This document shows positions 11,780-24,358 of a stretch of 64,000 nucleotides of DNA, piece after piece; the first letter of the stretch is position 1; the number at the start of each line of letters is the position of its first letter. The position numbers were made by a program, and so were the translations under genes. The notes below the pieces were generated by a model that saw only the letters and a list, made by a program, of their open reading frames with translations, had not been told where the DNA came from and did not search any database. Source of the stretch: Chrysopilus asiliformis. Taxonomy: Eukaryota > Arthropoda > Insecta > Diptera > Rhagionidae. The stretch is taken from positions 28,968,943 to 29,032,942 of the forward strand of contig OZ035962.1 in NCBI GenBank assembly GCA_964034945.1, written 5' to 3'.

Positions 11780-13766
11780 CGCCAAGTGGTACAGAAATTT
11801 TCCGTAAAAAAAATCGAAAATTTAAATCGTTTCATAACTTTTCTCCTCTTTCCAATTTTAGTATATGTACTTAACACCTGGAACCGGAATGATCAAACAT
11901 TATTTTATTAAAAATTTCTTCAGACTTTATTATTTGTTTAACTGAAGCGTTATACACCTTTATAAAATTTCCCATTCAAACATAATTCTTGTATACCCAC
12001 TACCTATAATGAAAGTAAAGAATTTCTCAATTTCAATTTATATTTACAGCTGTCTGTCCTTTCACCTTGTGTTCAACGATTGTAAATAATTGCATAAAAG
12101 TGCATAGAAAGTCTCAAGGAAATTGAAAATGCTCAGCATTGTCTTTTATTACTTGTCGAGTTTTTCTATGTTTTGTGTTGAAAAACATGAAGAATCTCGA
12201 AAGCGCTAAAAACAATGTGTTGTATCAACAACATTTCGAATGAAATGCTAGCAATCAACGTTCAGTCATGAATAAAGTGTTACTAGCAGGGGTGAGAATT
12301 GCGACAAGGTGTACACTTGAGACCTTTTTGCGTACTCTTTTAAACACTGAACTCGTAACACGAAGATGCACATCTCGACAATAAGCTTTGCAAAGTAACA
12401 AAAGGAAAATTCTGTTCAGATGAAACACACTCTTGAAATGGATATAAAAAAGAAAATTTAAGTTTGTATTTTAGTTGCACTCATAGTTTTGGCCGCCATC
12501 ATTCAGGACTCTAGAAAGGAGGGATATTGATGGGAAAAACAAGAAAACAACAACAACAATTTTAAGGATCATGAAAGAGAACGCCGCCACAAGGGAAAAT
12601 GAAGACAAGTCGAAAAGGCAACCGACAGAAAACTGGCCCCGATACGAACAAGGGATTTTTCTATGCTGGATGTTGGTATACGTTTGTGTGTTTTTAGAGA
12701 GTGGTATTGAAACCTTTAGGATCAGGTTCTAGTTTAGGTTTAGGTTGAGGACGTAATGTGACAAGGACTCTGCTATGTCAACAATTTGTTATGTCGCTCA
12801 CGATGCAAAGTGCTGTCTCAAGAGCTTAAGTCCTCTTTTTTACAATTCAGTGTCACAAAGTGCTAAAGCCAGGATTAGTTGGAAACTACACTCAACAGCA
12901 AATAAGGTACGTTAGATAGAGTTAAAATTCTAAAAACATTTCTGCAAGATGAAAACGCAATAAAGAAATGTTAGCAAAGAGCAGGAGCGAATTATTATTA
13001 TCTTTCAGTCAGTTGACATGTCAACGGACTTTTGCCAAAGGACATTTCCATCTTTTGACATTAGTGGAAAACGCTTACGCAGCAACTGATACCGTGAATG
13101 TCATCACCATTTAGTGGATGGGGCAAAACACTAGGATCTGGTAGGATATCCTTTTAATTCCTGTGGCAAATTCACCATCAGCTGAGGTAGCGGTGGGATA
13201 TACGGGCTTCCATTTAATTTTACCTTTGTGTGCGGGTGCATTTCCCTAAACGTGTTTGGGACATTTGTGTGCCCAAGCACGTTTTATCTAAACGCATTGG
13301 GGAAAACCAAAAGAGAAAAAAAAACACACACTTCACATGTTTATGACGTCCTGTTTCATTCCATTTAATGACACAAAGACAACTAGTTGTCATTTCAAAG
13401 AGGATGATTTTAATGAGATTTCATGTTTGCTGCCGCGAATGCGTATAAATTGGATGTTTGTAACTCAAATTGCAGGCATTCGTTATAATCGATAAGTGTT
13501 TGAATTATATAAGGACATAGAGCATTATAAAACAGGAGTTTTCCTGAAAATTTTTATTGAACTTAAAATAACGGTACTTGGTAAAATCGGAATGTTTTGG
13601 CAGTAGGTCTGAATTATCTTCTATAAAAATTTAAATGTCTGAACGCTCAGATTTAGCTCAAAACCTTTTCTTAATGCTGTTTTTTCTCAGATGTGGCTGA
13701 GATATTTGAGACTTTAATATGCAATTTGCGAATTCATTCTCCTCGCCCTTCTTTGGAATCATTTTT
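11780..13766. other. Unassigned sequence, no gene seen
   Basis: Mixed AT-rich sequence without open frames of note, tandem repeats or inverted ends that I can support. Confidence 0.4.
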
Positions 13767-14333
13767 TATACCCGTATGGTGAAATCAAAGGGTATATTAA
13801 CTTTGCCTTACCGTTTGTAACGCCAAGATCTCGTCATCGCACACAAAAATTAATTACACCAGTGTGTTTAGAATGATGAAAAAAGTTGAATTTAGCATGT
13901 CCGTCCGTCTGTCCGTCTGTCTGTCCGTCTGTCTGTTGTCTGTCTGTCCGTCCGTCTGTGGCGCGGATTGCGGGCGCACGGATTGAGCTACAGACTTGAA
14001 ATTTGGCACAGGTCCGTTTTTCGTAAAATGCGAGGCTAAGTTCGTTAATGGGCAAAAATGGACCAACGAAAAATGAAACGAACGAAAACGTTTTTTGCGA
14101 ATATCTCAAAAACGGTGCATCTTATCAAAAAAGTCCAAGAACAAAAGTTTTTTAGGATATGATTCTACATAAAACTCCCATATATCAAAATCCGATTGGA
14201 ATAAGTTTTAAAAAATCTTATTGAAAAGTTTGACTTCAAAGTGGAATTTTGATACAACTGTTTGCCGTTCACTTAAATCACCACACGGGTTTTCAATAAT
14301 TGCCAGATTGGCAATTATAGCTTTTGTTATGTT
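13767..14333 (+). mobile_element. Helentron-like (mini-me/DINE-1-like) element, copy 1
   Basis: It starts with a small hairpin, TATACCC...GGGTATA, followed by TTAACTTTGCCTTACCGTTT, a GTCY microsatellite (GTCCGTCCGTCTGTCTG type, 13898-13958), GGCGCGGATTGCGGGCGCAC, and an AT-rich body. It ends in a second hairpin, ATTGCCAGATTGGCAAT (14299-14315), and AGCTTTTGTTATGTT. A GTCY tract and terminal hairpins without coding are characteristic of insect mini-me/DINE-1 elements, now regarded as non-autonomous Helentrons. Two opposite-strand ORFs here come from translating the microsatellite and are not genes. Confidence 0.8.
13898..13958 (+). repeat. GTCY tetranucleotide microsatellite
   Basis: Alternating GTCC and GTCT units, the internal proto-microsatellite of the surrounding element. 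Equivalent tracts occur in the copies near 21.4, 41.2, 43.2 and 45.9 kb, with different lengths. Confidence 0.9.
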
Positions 14334-17300
14334 TATTTTTTATTTTTGGAGGATTTGACAGCATAACGACTAATCAATTAGCTCGATTGGATTAAGACTT
14401 TACATGAAAATACTTTATATGCTAAGCCATTAGAAAAGCTATATATGTAAAAACTATGTTATATAAAAAACATGTCCTCCCTCTAATCCCCTCTCCTGTT
14501 GTCTTCTAAGCCACTGAAAGGACTTCGATCAAGTTTCCACCTTTAAAGAGCTTATTCATTAAAAAAAATGCTTGGCCACTAAAACTCAGCTCACCCCTTT
14601 TCTTAGAACCACCTCCAGCTATCTCTTGCAATTCTGATGTAGTTTTTATTCGATTTTCACTGTTAGATCGGTCATGCGTCAGGGATATTTTTGGAACAGA
14701 AAAATTTACTTCGAATCTATGGCAAACGATCTTTAATTTATCTTAGGAAACGTAAGGAATTACGACAGAACTTTACAAGACACGAGTCCGCAGACCAAAT
14801 TACTCAATTTTTAATGACTCCTAATAAGAGATTTCAGATTTGCATTTTCGGCATTCAGTGGTTTCAGTTCCGTATGACAGTTCGATTTGATCTGAATTTA
14901 TTGATTAATGCCCGAGCAAGTTGTAATTATAATAAAAAATAACTAACTAAAAAAAATCTGTGGAACTTTCCCAGTTTTTACTTTAGGTACATTGGAACGT
15001 TTCTGATAAAGCTGCACCTAACGGAGGCCACGTTTTCAAATTGGAAGCAGGCTGCTAACCGGTTAATTTTTTTTTTCTGCATTTATACAAATGTAAAAAC
15101 ATCGTGCTAAGAGAAATATTGTATCTAAATTTTCACCCAACATTAATTTTTTTTTTACATGAATTTCGTGTAATTTTGAAATAAAAAAAATGTTCACAAG
15201 ATAAGAAATCATTTAAAAATCACAAAAAAAAAATAGTTCAAAAATATATTTACCAAATTCATATTATTTAAATATCGCAATATCATGAGAAATAATATAA
15301 TGTTGTAGGAAATTCATCTCAATTTCAAATTGATTTATTTCGATGCAGAAATAACATAAAACTTAGCTGTGAAAACATAAAATACTCTTGGAAAACCTAA
15401 AACTTAAAAAAAATTTCAAACCTTAGTAAAACACTTCCAATTAACAGCATGAATCCCAAAGGTTCAGCATAAAAATTCAATCTCTGAAACTTTAATGATT
15501 TTTATGCCCAATGCGATTTACAAGCTTTACATAAGTATCTTTTATCGATAGTATGGTGATAGTTTTTCGCATGTTCAATCTCTCAATAGAGGGTAATATC
15601 AATATCAATTGACCCGATTTTTATCGGGAGGGTCTCCTGATATCTTGTTAAGATATGAAATCATAAATTTATAAAGTCATTCTCAGATCTAGTTTGATGT
15701 CTTTTCCATTTGAGCAAAAACATAATCATCAGGGGATTGCGTTACCCTAGTAGGTCTAGATAGTTTATCGTTCCACTCTAATTGAATAAAAGTCGGTTGT
15801 AAAAATTCCAGGTATACCGGCTTCAACATCCATCAAGTATAAAGATTTATAGGCACTCAATGAGGTGGGTTCATAAAATGAGAAAAAATTGAGTTATCTT
15901 CAAATTTAATTCAGTAACAATTTTCCACCCTTAAATTTCATCCCCAGTTAATAACACAGTGGCATTGAAGTAAAGTATATGACGACAACAGATTTGAAAA
16001 CTTTTTCGTCGACAGTAAAACGGAGTTCATTAACCTGTGCTATGCTCCGTTCATTTGAGATGTACTTGAGTTGATTACTTTAAATAAAAGTTTACACCTT
16101 TTCACTTTACCTTTAATGTTGAGCACATTTACCCGAATCACCGTTCAAGCAAAGTTTAACCAACATTTCGGAATCCATCTAATGGCGGGCGGATCCTCAT
16201 AAATTCGTTTATTGCTCCTAACGATATAGGAGTCTGTATACTAGCAGTAAAATATTCTCGACTAAATGACAAACACAAAGCAAATTTACTTCTCTTCCAC
16301 TCATTAACTTTAAATATAGTGGAAAAATTTCTGCGGTAATTACGAGTATAGCGAAAATAATTCTCGATTCGTCTATCTTTTATCAGCACCTTCAGACACC
16401 GGTTCGAACGAGAGAAAAAGTGGAATAACTCGGCTTGCTTAGTTGCCCTACCCAACAGAGGCAATAATATATATATCCAATCTATCCCTTCGTAAAGGGA
16501 AAATTAGGCATATCTATCGCTTACTCTTCCAGAATGAACGTTGAACATAAATAGGGGGAATCCAGTGGGTGGCGTAAGTCTACAGAGGCAAAATAGCTTC
16601 TACAGCCAATATAAAACCATTAAAGGTATGTTGTTTAATGGGAAGTAGGTTATTTATTTAATTAAATGATCCCTTGATGCCAGTTACACATGGAAAATGG
16701 TGCAATCCTATTCAACATTAAATCCATGGAAAACTGGAAAACGAACCACCTATAAGAAAAAAAAAATTAACAAAAATTCAACATCAGCAACAGTTTTTAA
16801 AGTATGAAATTTTCAGGCTCACCACAAAAACCGCAATGGTATAAAATGGAGCATTCGAAATTTCGTATACATGAGAATTTTTTTTTATTGAAATGTATTT
16901 ACCCCGCGAATATATCTATGTGACTATCATACACTAGTATTGGTAGAATTTGATATGAAAAGCTGTGCGGTTTAAGTAGAAGTCTTTTTTTTCGAATTTT
17001 CTGAATTTCCTCCCTGAATATTTTCACATTTCGTTTTTCACACTGAAAGCGCATCGTAGTTTGTATTCTATTTTTAACGTAATTTGATGAAACTCAACGT
17101 ATGTCGATGTTGTGAGGTTTCGGACTAGGAAGTACCTGTTTTTAGGATACCCAACGTCAATTCAATTGGGATGTGAGATTTTCCGACCCGTTGAAGAATA
17201 TTTGAAAAGCTCGACTGGACTCCAAACAGGAAAAGTTCAGGTCTTTTAATTATTTCCATGAAGGATGAGTGGGCGATGGTGAAAGAATGAACGTAAATAA

Positions 17301-17871
17301 CGTCAGATACCTTTTTTAAATTTGAAACGTTGCTGATTTCTATAGGGGAAAGTGTAAGGAAATGATATTACACCGAAGGATGGCAAATGAAATCTACCAG
17401 TGGGAACTGAAAATGTGTTACTCTTGTAAATTTTAATGGTCGAATATGTGATGCTGTGATGGTTTTTTTTATTCATCTCGGCTTTAAGAACTACGAAATT
17501 CTTGAAATAGAATAATTTCCATGAATATTTCCATGTATTTTGTTCGAATTATTTTGATTACTTTTGAATTCTAAGGAAGCATTAGGCAATTCGTATTTTA
17601 TTTTTTAAAAAAAATCGTATTTTATTTATTTTGTACATTATACCAAAAGTACCCCTGGTAAAAAAAAAACTTCGCCATAAGCTATTCTGTGTAGCAGCAA
17701 ATATTTTCGATTGTTATAAAATGACTTTTTCAAAATGTATCAGAATCAATTTTTTAAGATCGTCTTAAAAGTTTTAATTAAATATCAGTTGTTGTCAACA
17801 TAACACATTCCTTTGCAATATTTGCGGAAAAATATGTAAAAATAGCATTTTTCGAAATTAATTAAGAACCG
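14334..17871. other. AT-rich sequence, no gene supported
   Basis: About 3.5 kb of AT-rich sequence. ORFs at 14691-14942 (+) and 16156-16464 (-) lack motifs and splice context. No repeats with definable ends. Confidence 0.4.
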
Positions 17872-17874
17872 TTA

Positions 17875-18626
17875 AGGTGCTGGTCCACATGAGAGTAAAT
17901 GCCGGCGAGAACCTCTCGAGATTTCTCAATAGCAGCTACTCGTAAATGGACACGTCTCTGAGAGTCGCTCGCAGAAACTCGCGACCTAGTTTCTGCGAGC
18001 TGTCAAAAGTGATTCTACTCTCTAGTCGACACGCACCCACTGAACTCTCGGAGAGTAGCTCGCCAGATACGAACGGCGTTTGAATTTCGCTAGTAGCTCT
18101 CGAGAACTCGCCAAAGCAAGATGTCAAAAAAATCAATATATTGCTTCTCTCATTTTCGTAGTTTTTTTTTTGACGGCAACCGTTTCCGACAATTTTAATT
18201 AAAAACTCTATTTCCGAACTTGTTACCCTACAAAAATTTCTAAACTGTTGCCCGTCTTCAATTTGCAATTCTCTTATTAGATTTTCCCCAGCACCCAAAA
18301 GATTTCTCCTTTGAATCCAAGACTTAACCCAGCACTTTTTTTTGCTGATTTTGTTTGTCTCTTATTATTAATTAGGATAATCACAGCTGCTGCAACCTTC
18401 CTGAAGTGCGATGACATTTCGATTACTTTCCACTTTCAGTCATGTATCACTCTCAAATGGACAGGGTCTGGAGAGTGTTCACGAAAGTACTTTCCGCTAG
18501 AAACTCTCCGAGAGCTCGCGATAGAAAATCTATGAAATTAACTCTCAAATGGACAACCTCCTGCGAGTAACTCTCGAGAGCGCTTGAGAGTTACTCGCTT
18601 ATTTACTCTCATGTGAACCGGCACCT
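17875..18626. mobile_element. PIF/Harbinger transposon, deleted derivative
   Basis: Left end AGGTGCTGGTCCACATGAGA; right end, reverse complemented, AGGTGCCGGTTCACATGAGA, both continuing with GTAAAT. TTA direct repeats lie immediately outside at 17872-17874 and 18627-18629, the Harbinger target duplication. Subterminal regions are full of CTCTCGAGAG-like palindromes in both orientations (17915-18120 and 18480-18600). A transposase N-terminal fragment lies inside on the minus strand. The 752 bp length shows a large internal deletion. Confidence 0.85.
18090..18417 (-). pseudogene. Harbinger transposase N-terminal fragment with frameshift
   Basis: From an ATG at 18417 on the minus strand a short hydrophobic/basic segment runs to a homopolymer of eight A (+ strand T at 18336-18343). 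There the frame shifts, and the following frame reads CWVKSWIQRRNLLGAGENLI, then RELQIEDGQQFRNFCRVTSS. These match the N-terminal W-V-W-x-x-R-R and 'REL..ED..F.NF.RM' blocks of Harbinger transposases. After about residue 90 the frame runs into the subterminal palindromes and stops at 17936. No DDE residues remain. Loss of one A in the run is the simplest explanation of the break. Confidence 0.7.
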
Positions 18627-18629
18627 TTA

Positions 18630-21248
18630 GAGATACGAGAAAATCGTAAAGCAAAAAATGTGGAAAATTTTATTACCATTAAATTTAACTACAAAAATGT
18701 GTAGTTTTCAAAATTTTCCGAAAAATGTTACTTTTTCAAAAGTGGGTAGATTTTGGTAAAATTCATAAGGGTAAAAAAGGGTCTTTAATTTTTTTAATGA
18801 ATTTTATGGACATTTCAATTAGGGTGGGTCCAAAAACCGAATTTTTTCCAAAGCATCCAAAGATCAGTAAGACAAGTGCAATTTTCTTAAAAGGCAAGTG
18901 CAATTTTCTTATGTGGGAACGACCTCCTGTGGGCGTTGGGGAGTGTAACTCCTAAACGATTTAAATATTTGTAACACTTAAACTGTTCAACCATTTAAGG
19001 GCGAATTGACCATTTTGGAAAGGGAACATGTTTTAAAAAAAATATCTTCAATATATTTTTATTGAGTTTTCGAGGGAGGATGTTTTTTTTTACTTTAAAG
19101 GGATTATTTTTTTCTTTGAATATTGATGTTAGCTTATCAAGCATATTCCTGTAAATTTTCAAGTCAAAATTTGAAAAATTTCTAGAGTTAGCAATTGCCG
19201 AGCAAAAAGAGCAGAATACCCCTTAAGAAATAACATTTGGCTCCGTGTAGACAAATATATTTGAAAAATTCAAGACCTAATTTTAAATTTCTTAAAATTG
19301 TAATAGTATTGCTAAGTGTACAGATACAAAATACGTGAAATCAATCTTTTAAAATCATTAAATGTATTAAATATTTTTTTTGAAATTATCTTTAGTAAAA
19401 TTCCTAATTAAGTCATCAACACAAAATGCCAGTTTCAAATTTACATAAACGCAAATGTCAATAACTTCGTTCACATCCTTTGAAATTCAAGAAAAAAGAA
19501 AAAAAAATTAATTTGATGATTGTACGTCAAATCAGAAAGTGCCGCTCCATCAAAACGCTCAGCTCAACAGTATAAAATTTCACTTTGTTAACTAGTAAAA
19601 TACTGGCAAAAAAAAGAACTTTTTTTTATTGATGTATTGATGGATACTCGTCCTGCATGTGCTGTGAATACACATTGCACAGAAACAACATGAAAATAAA
19701 ACTCCAGAGCACTTAAAGAAAAAAAATCAATAAATGGGAAAATTCTGTACCATTGTGGAAGCCTTGACATGCCACTTTAGTCTAGCCTCATTCCCGCCAC
19801 ATACTGGCGATGAGTTCAGTTTTACTCAACAGGAAAAATATTTAGCGTTGCTGTGGTTGATGCCCGAACTACTGACCCAAAATATCCCTTATATAAAGTC
19901 CGGACCGTTTGTCCGTTTTTTCCCCCATTGCCTCTCAAGAGGATTTTCCGTGTGTAGAAAATTGATTTAATTACTTAAAAAAGGTAGGTCCATGATATAC
20001 GATACAGCGCAACAGAAACCATTAAAAACATTGAGAATTACATGAGAATGAGACACGAATATTGTTGGTTTGGTGTGCTTATCCGACATATTATATAGAA
20101 ATCTCGCCAGGTATGCTGACACTGATGGGTACATATAACGTCATATTTGACATAATTCGAATGGAAAGGTAAAACATTAAAGCCAAAATAACAAAATAAA
20201 ACAACAAAAATATATATATATTATTAACATTACAAAAACAAAGCGACATGAAAAAAATGTTAAAGAAGTAAAAAAGAAAAACAAACTCAATTACATTCTA
20301 TCATGTAACGGGGTTTTACGCTATATATCCTCGTTGTCCTTAATAGTCGAATGTGATTCTGGCGCTATATATACCACTTACACGTCTGACAGAAACAAGG
20401 TTCAACATCATAAGCATTGCGAGGCATTAAAGGAGCCTGGGTGGCTTAGTTAGAAAAGGGACAGATCCGTATAATATGGCATTTTTGGCAAGTATGTAAT
20501 AATACATTTACATAGAGCAGAGAGAAAATGGGAACAATCGTTAAAGGTCCCAAGAACTCCGGGGGAAACCGGCGAGGATTCGAGTAATTAATTTTAGAAC
20601 TTCACTAGAATTCCATTTGGGCGGCCCAAATTCAATTAAAATGTAATTTCTATAATAAATGAGGGCATAAGAGTGTTTTTACAAGTCTTCCTTTTTTGTT
20701 TAAATACCAAAATGTTATAGGATCGATAAATTACATAAACACTTTGATTTTGCTTGATGAGGGAAATAGGAGTTATTTTTTTTTTAATTTTTTTTTATAA
20801 AATATATTACAAATTTTTTCTTTCATTATTCTTGGAATGAAATTTTAATAAATCTCTTTCCATTATTTATGGCAATCAAGTTAAAGTGAAATTGAAAATT
20901 TCACATCGATGTGAGTCACACAGAAAAATTTATAAAGGCAAAATGTATTTAGAATATGATTTTACTTAACTCTTCCATCAATGAAAATTCATTCCGACCA
21001 TTTCTTCATCCCTTCCCGTCAGACAAATGGGCTTTTTGTAAAAAAATTTGTCTGTTTTCATATATAGATTTGACGATTGGATTCTAACAATTGTAATTTT
21101 TTATAAATAAAAACGGATAAAAGATAAAAATTATGTCATATCTTATGAATCTAGAAAACATTTAAAAGTTGCATTGAACTAAAATAACGAAATTCATTTT
21201 GAAGAAGAAGTCATTAATACAGATTTCGTTGACAATTCGGATAATTTT
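18630..21248. other. AT-rich sequence, no gene supported
   Basis: Sequence around 18630-19330 is AT-rich with repeated phrases of the kind 'gagaaaatcgtaaag...aattttatt' that also occur near 61.7-61.9 kb, suggesting an old diverged repeat interrupted by the Harbinger at 17875. Nothing coding is supportable. Confidence 0.35.
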
Positions 21249-21818
21249 TATACCCGTATGGTGAAACCAAAGGGTATATTAACTTTGCCTTACCGTTTGT
21301 AACTCCAAGATCCCGTTATCACACACAAAAATGAATTACATCAGTGTGTTTAGAATGATAAAAAAAATTGAATTTTGCATGTCCGTCCGTCTGTCTGTCT
21401 GTCTGTCTGTCCGTCTGTCCGTCTGTGGCGCGGATTGCGGGCGCACGGATTGAGCTAGAGACTTGAAATTTTGTACAGATTCGTTTTTCGTAAAATGCGA
21501 GGCTAAGTTCGTTAATGGGCAAAAATGGACCATTAGGGGGGGTAAAAGAAAAAATAAACATGAACGAAAACGTTTTTTGTGAATACCTCAAAAACGGTGC
21601 ATCTTATCAAAAAAATGCAAGAACAAAAGTTATTTAGGATATAATGCTACATAAAACTCCCATACATCAAAATCCGATTGGAATAAATTTTAAAAAATCT
21701 TATTGGAAAGTTTGACTTCAAAGTGGAATTTTGGTATAACTGTTCGAATTTTGATACGAATATCACCATACGGGTCTCCAATGATTGCCAGATAGGCAAT
21801 TATAGCTTTTGTTATGTT
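21249..21818 (+). mobile_element. Helentron-like element, copy 2
   Basis: Same layout as the copy at 13767: TATACCCGTATGGTGAAACC start with inverted GGGTATA, GTCY microsatellite (21380-21425), GGCGCGGATTGCGGGCGCAC, AT-rich body, and ATTGCCAGATAGGCAAT hairpin near the end followed by AGCTTTTGTTATGTT. The 3' hairpin has one mismatch. Full length, about 570 bp. Confidence 0.8.
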
Positions 21819-22667
21819 TTAGTTCATAGGTTTGAAAAGGCTAATCCATCAAAAAGGTATCTTCAAATGCGTTTTTATTGTTTTATTTTTAAATAATTTC
21901 TCCATATATGTATATATATAAAAGCATTTGATTTTCACAATACAAGTGAAAGGAAATATGGAAAAAATATCCATTCAATTGAAAATCCCGAAAGTGCTTT
22001 AATTAAAATTTAATCCTGATGTCGCTTTTTCGGTTATCCTTTTTTTACTTGAGGGGCATGAAAATCAATTCCTCTCCAAAAACTCAAATTAAGGACTTTA
22101 GCTAACGAGATTTAATACAATAGGAGGGTATCTCATTCTCTTACATCCCTTTACTTCATTTCTCACACTAGGGTAGATTTTACGCGATGGATTTTGTTCT
22201 GGTATGCTTTGCCTTATGGGGGGAGTCGTGAAGGAATAGCATTTTCACAGGTACACGTAAAAAAGCTTTATATGCTGCGATTCGCGGAGAAAAAAAATAA
22301 ACGAAATCAAGTTTCGAGCAGTTTTACTTGTTTTCTTCCGTTATATAATCAGATTGAACTGTGCGAAATGAATTTTAATGTTCCCAGAGGTTCGTTTATT
22401 GCTAAAAGCGGTTTCGGGTACCAAGGCTTTGGAACAGGGCCAAGGGGTTTGCAAAAAAAAAGTAAAAAGAGAAAAATGCGGTGTAAATCGGGAAGACAGC
22501 ATAGAAATGAGAAAAATTGTAGCATAGGGATTCATTAGGCCCTTATCTTAGAGGTTGTATGTTTAACAAAAAATACTTGTTGTGTGTGCAGTGCCATAAT
22601 ATCGTTTTACATATACATGAAATCGCTACAGTAATTATTACGAAAATAGAGAAAAACATGAAGTAGG
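21819..22667. other. Unassigned sequence, no gene seen
   Basis: Contains a 114-codon open frame at 22194-22538 (+) rich in basic residues with no recognisable domain and an overlapping opposite frame. Not supportable as a gene. Confidence 0.35.
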
Positions 22668-23125
22668 TACTATAATATGTGAAAAATTTCGACCACCAAA
22701 TTTTGCCTAAAAACATTACCCGAGCACGCCTGAGTCAATTGGAGCATTATCACAAAAATGTCTTTCTGTCTGTCTAACAGATTGTGTACAACATTTCCCA
22801 AAACCTACAATACTAAAGCTAAAGCCATGATATTTAACAGGTGTGTCGTAAAGTGGGACAATACCATCAACTTTTGGTTGAAATCACTTAACCGGAAGTA
22901 ACCAAAATTGCGGCTTTTTAAAAATCGCAATTTTGGTTTTCACGATTTAGTCCGAAACTACATACTCTTCGGTAGTCTTATGTATGGCAAACGTTGAAGA
23001 CAATAAGCTAATCATTTACTTGTCGGATTTTAGTGTAAATTGCGACTACATTTTGCATAAGAAAGTACATCAGATATATTTTTTTGTTAAAGATACCGAC
23101 TTGAAATTTTCCTTTGTTGAGCAAA
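22668..23125 (+). repeat. Dispersed repeat family 'TGCCTAAAAACATT', copy A
   Basis: It begins TACTATAATATGTGAAAAAT and contains TGCCTAAAAACATTACCCGA, ACAAAAATGTCTTTCTGTCT, and further in TTTTAGTGTAAATTGCGACT. The same order of phrases occurs at 39821-40203 and, shortened, at 53386-53560. Non-coding; probably another non-autonomous element with a GTCT-rich segment near its start. Confidence 0.55.
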
Positions 23126-23604
23126 TTTTTTCCGAAAAATCAAGAAAAATTTGGGGCTCGTGAGTGTGTTGGCTCTGTTATTTATAATGAGCTATCAAAT
23201 TCTTCTTATTTTTTCCATACTAACAAAATTTTTTTGCAATTGAAAGAAGCTATATTTGTATTGTTCCTTTAGTATTTTTGTGAACATATATTAGGAAATA
23301 CAAATTCTTGCCAAAAGTCAAGTGCATGCGATGTAGATTTAAATTGTTCCTAAGAAAATTTCAAAACAAATAACATTTCAGCATTAACGACATACTCGAG
23401 AAAAGTATTTTCACATGAAATAACATATGTGAACACATACTTGAAGCTTATGCTAAGTTTACATAACTTTTTATGCATATAAATGTTGTATTTGGATGAA
23501 TATGGGTGAGTTAAAATAAGTCTCTTTTAGCGTATCTTCTTATAATACATACGTATATGAAATTCGGGCGAAAAACCAAATCATGCCAGGATAATTTCAA
23601 CATA

Positions 23605-24358
23605 CGAGGGCGGGCTGAAAAGTATTCGACCTGGACACGGGATAGCGCCACCAGTATCAAAGCAATATTATTTTTCGTAAATACTGTCCGTCAAATGACT
23701 TGTGAACTTCAAAGGAGTGTTTGGCGACGTTCAACTGCGATAAGATCGACTTTTTTATGCCGTTTCGTAACTGTGGACGAAATATGGATCCATCACAACA
23801 CATCAGGATCCAAGGAGCAGACGAAACAATGGACTTGTCCTGGCGAATCGAAACCGAAGAAGGCCAAGGTGGGTCTATCAGCCAAGAAGGGTATCATTCA
23901 CATCGCTTACCTTGAAAAAGACAAAACGATCATCGCCGTATTTATATTGGATCGATATGTCGCCAATTTTAAGGGAAAGCGGCCATATTTGATGAAGAAA
24001 AACGTGCTCTTCAACCAGAACAACGCACCGGCGGCGCACGTATCCGACGTCGCGATGGCAAATTTTCATGAAATGCGCAATGAATTTGTTGCTCATCCAC
24101 CATATTCTCGAGATTTGGCCGCCTCCGACTATTGCCTATTTCCAAACTTGAAAAAAATGGCACGGTGGTAAAAGATTTGTATTGAATGGAGAGGTCGTCG
24201 CTGAAACAGAGGTCTGGTTTGAGGGCTCCGAGAAATTGAATTAATCGGAGGGTGTCAAGAAACTGGAGAATCGTTGGACGAAGTGCATCTCCCTAAAAGT
24301 TTTGTCGAAAAACGCTGTGTTTTCTTGCCTTGGTCGATTATTTTTTAACCCCCCCTCT
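23605..24358 (+). mobile_element. mariner transposon remnant
   Basis: The left terminal repeat is CGAGGGCGGGCTGAAAAGTA(TTCGACC) directly after TA (23603-23604). The right end (24332-24358) is the decayed inverse, GGTCGATTATTTTTTAACCC followed by CCCCTCT, also 27 bp. The element is about 750 bp against about 1.3 kb for complete mariners, so roughly the first half of the transposase is gone. The terminal sequence and transposase motifs fit the mariner branch of Tc1/mariner. Confidence 0.88.
23740..24295 (+). pseudogene. mariner transposase, C-terminal half, inactivated
   Basis: A single open frame runs from before the homology to a stop at 24171. The recognisable part starts RFVTVDEIWIHHNTSGSKEQ, containing the first catalytic Asp. 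It continues TKQWTCPGESKPKKAK, then jumps to KKGIIHIAYLEKDKTI, so about 12-15 residues between are deleted. The second catalytic Asp region reads NQNNAPAAH where active copies have HQDNAPAH, so the Asp is Asn. YSRDLAASDYCLFPNLKK covers the third Asp. After the stop the C-terminal block (KRF...EVVAETEVWF...GVKKLENRWTKCI) continues in shifted frames to about 24295. Clearly dead. Confidence 0.88.

Noticed and set aside
13834..14109. Frames with repeated TDGQTDRQTD-type residues (also near 21.4, 43.1 and 45.9 kb)
   Set aside because: They are translations of the GTCY microsatellite in the Helentron-like copies.
20431..20580. tRNA-like A box (TGGCTTAGTTAG) with a distant TTCGA
   Set aside because: The spacing to any B-box-like sequence is far too long and no cloverleaf could be drawn; neither a tRNA nor a convincing SINE.
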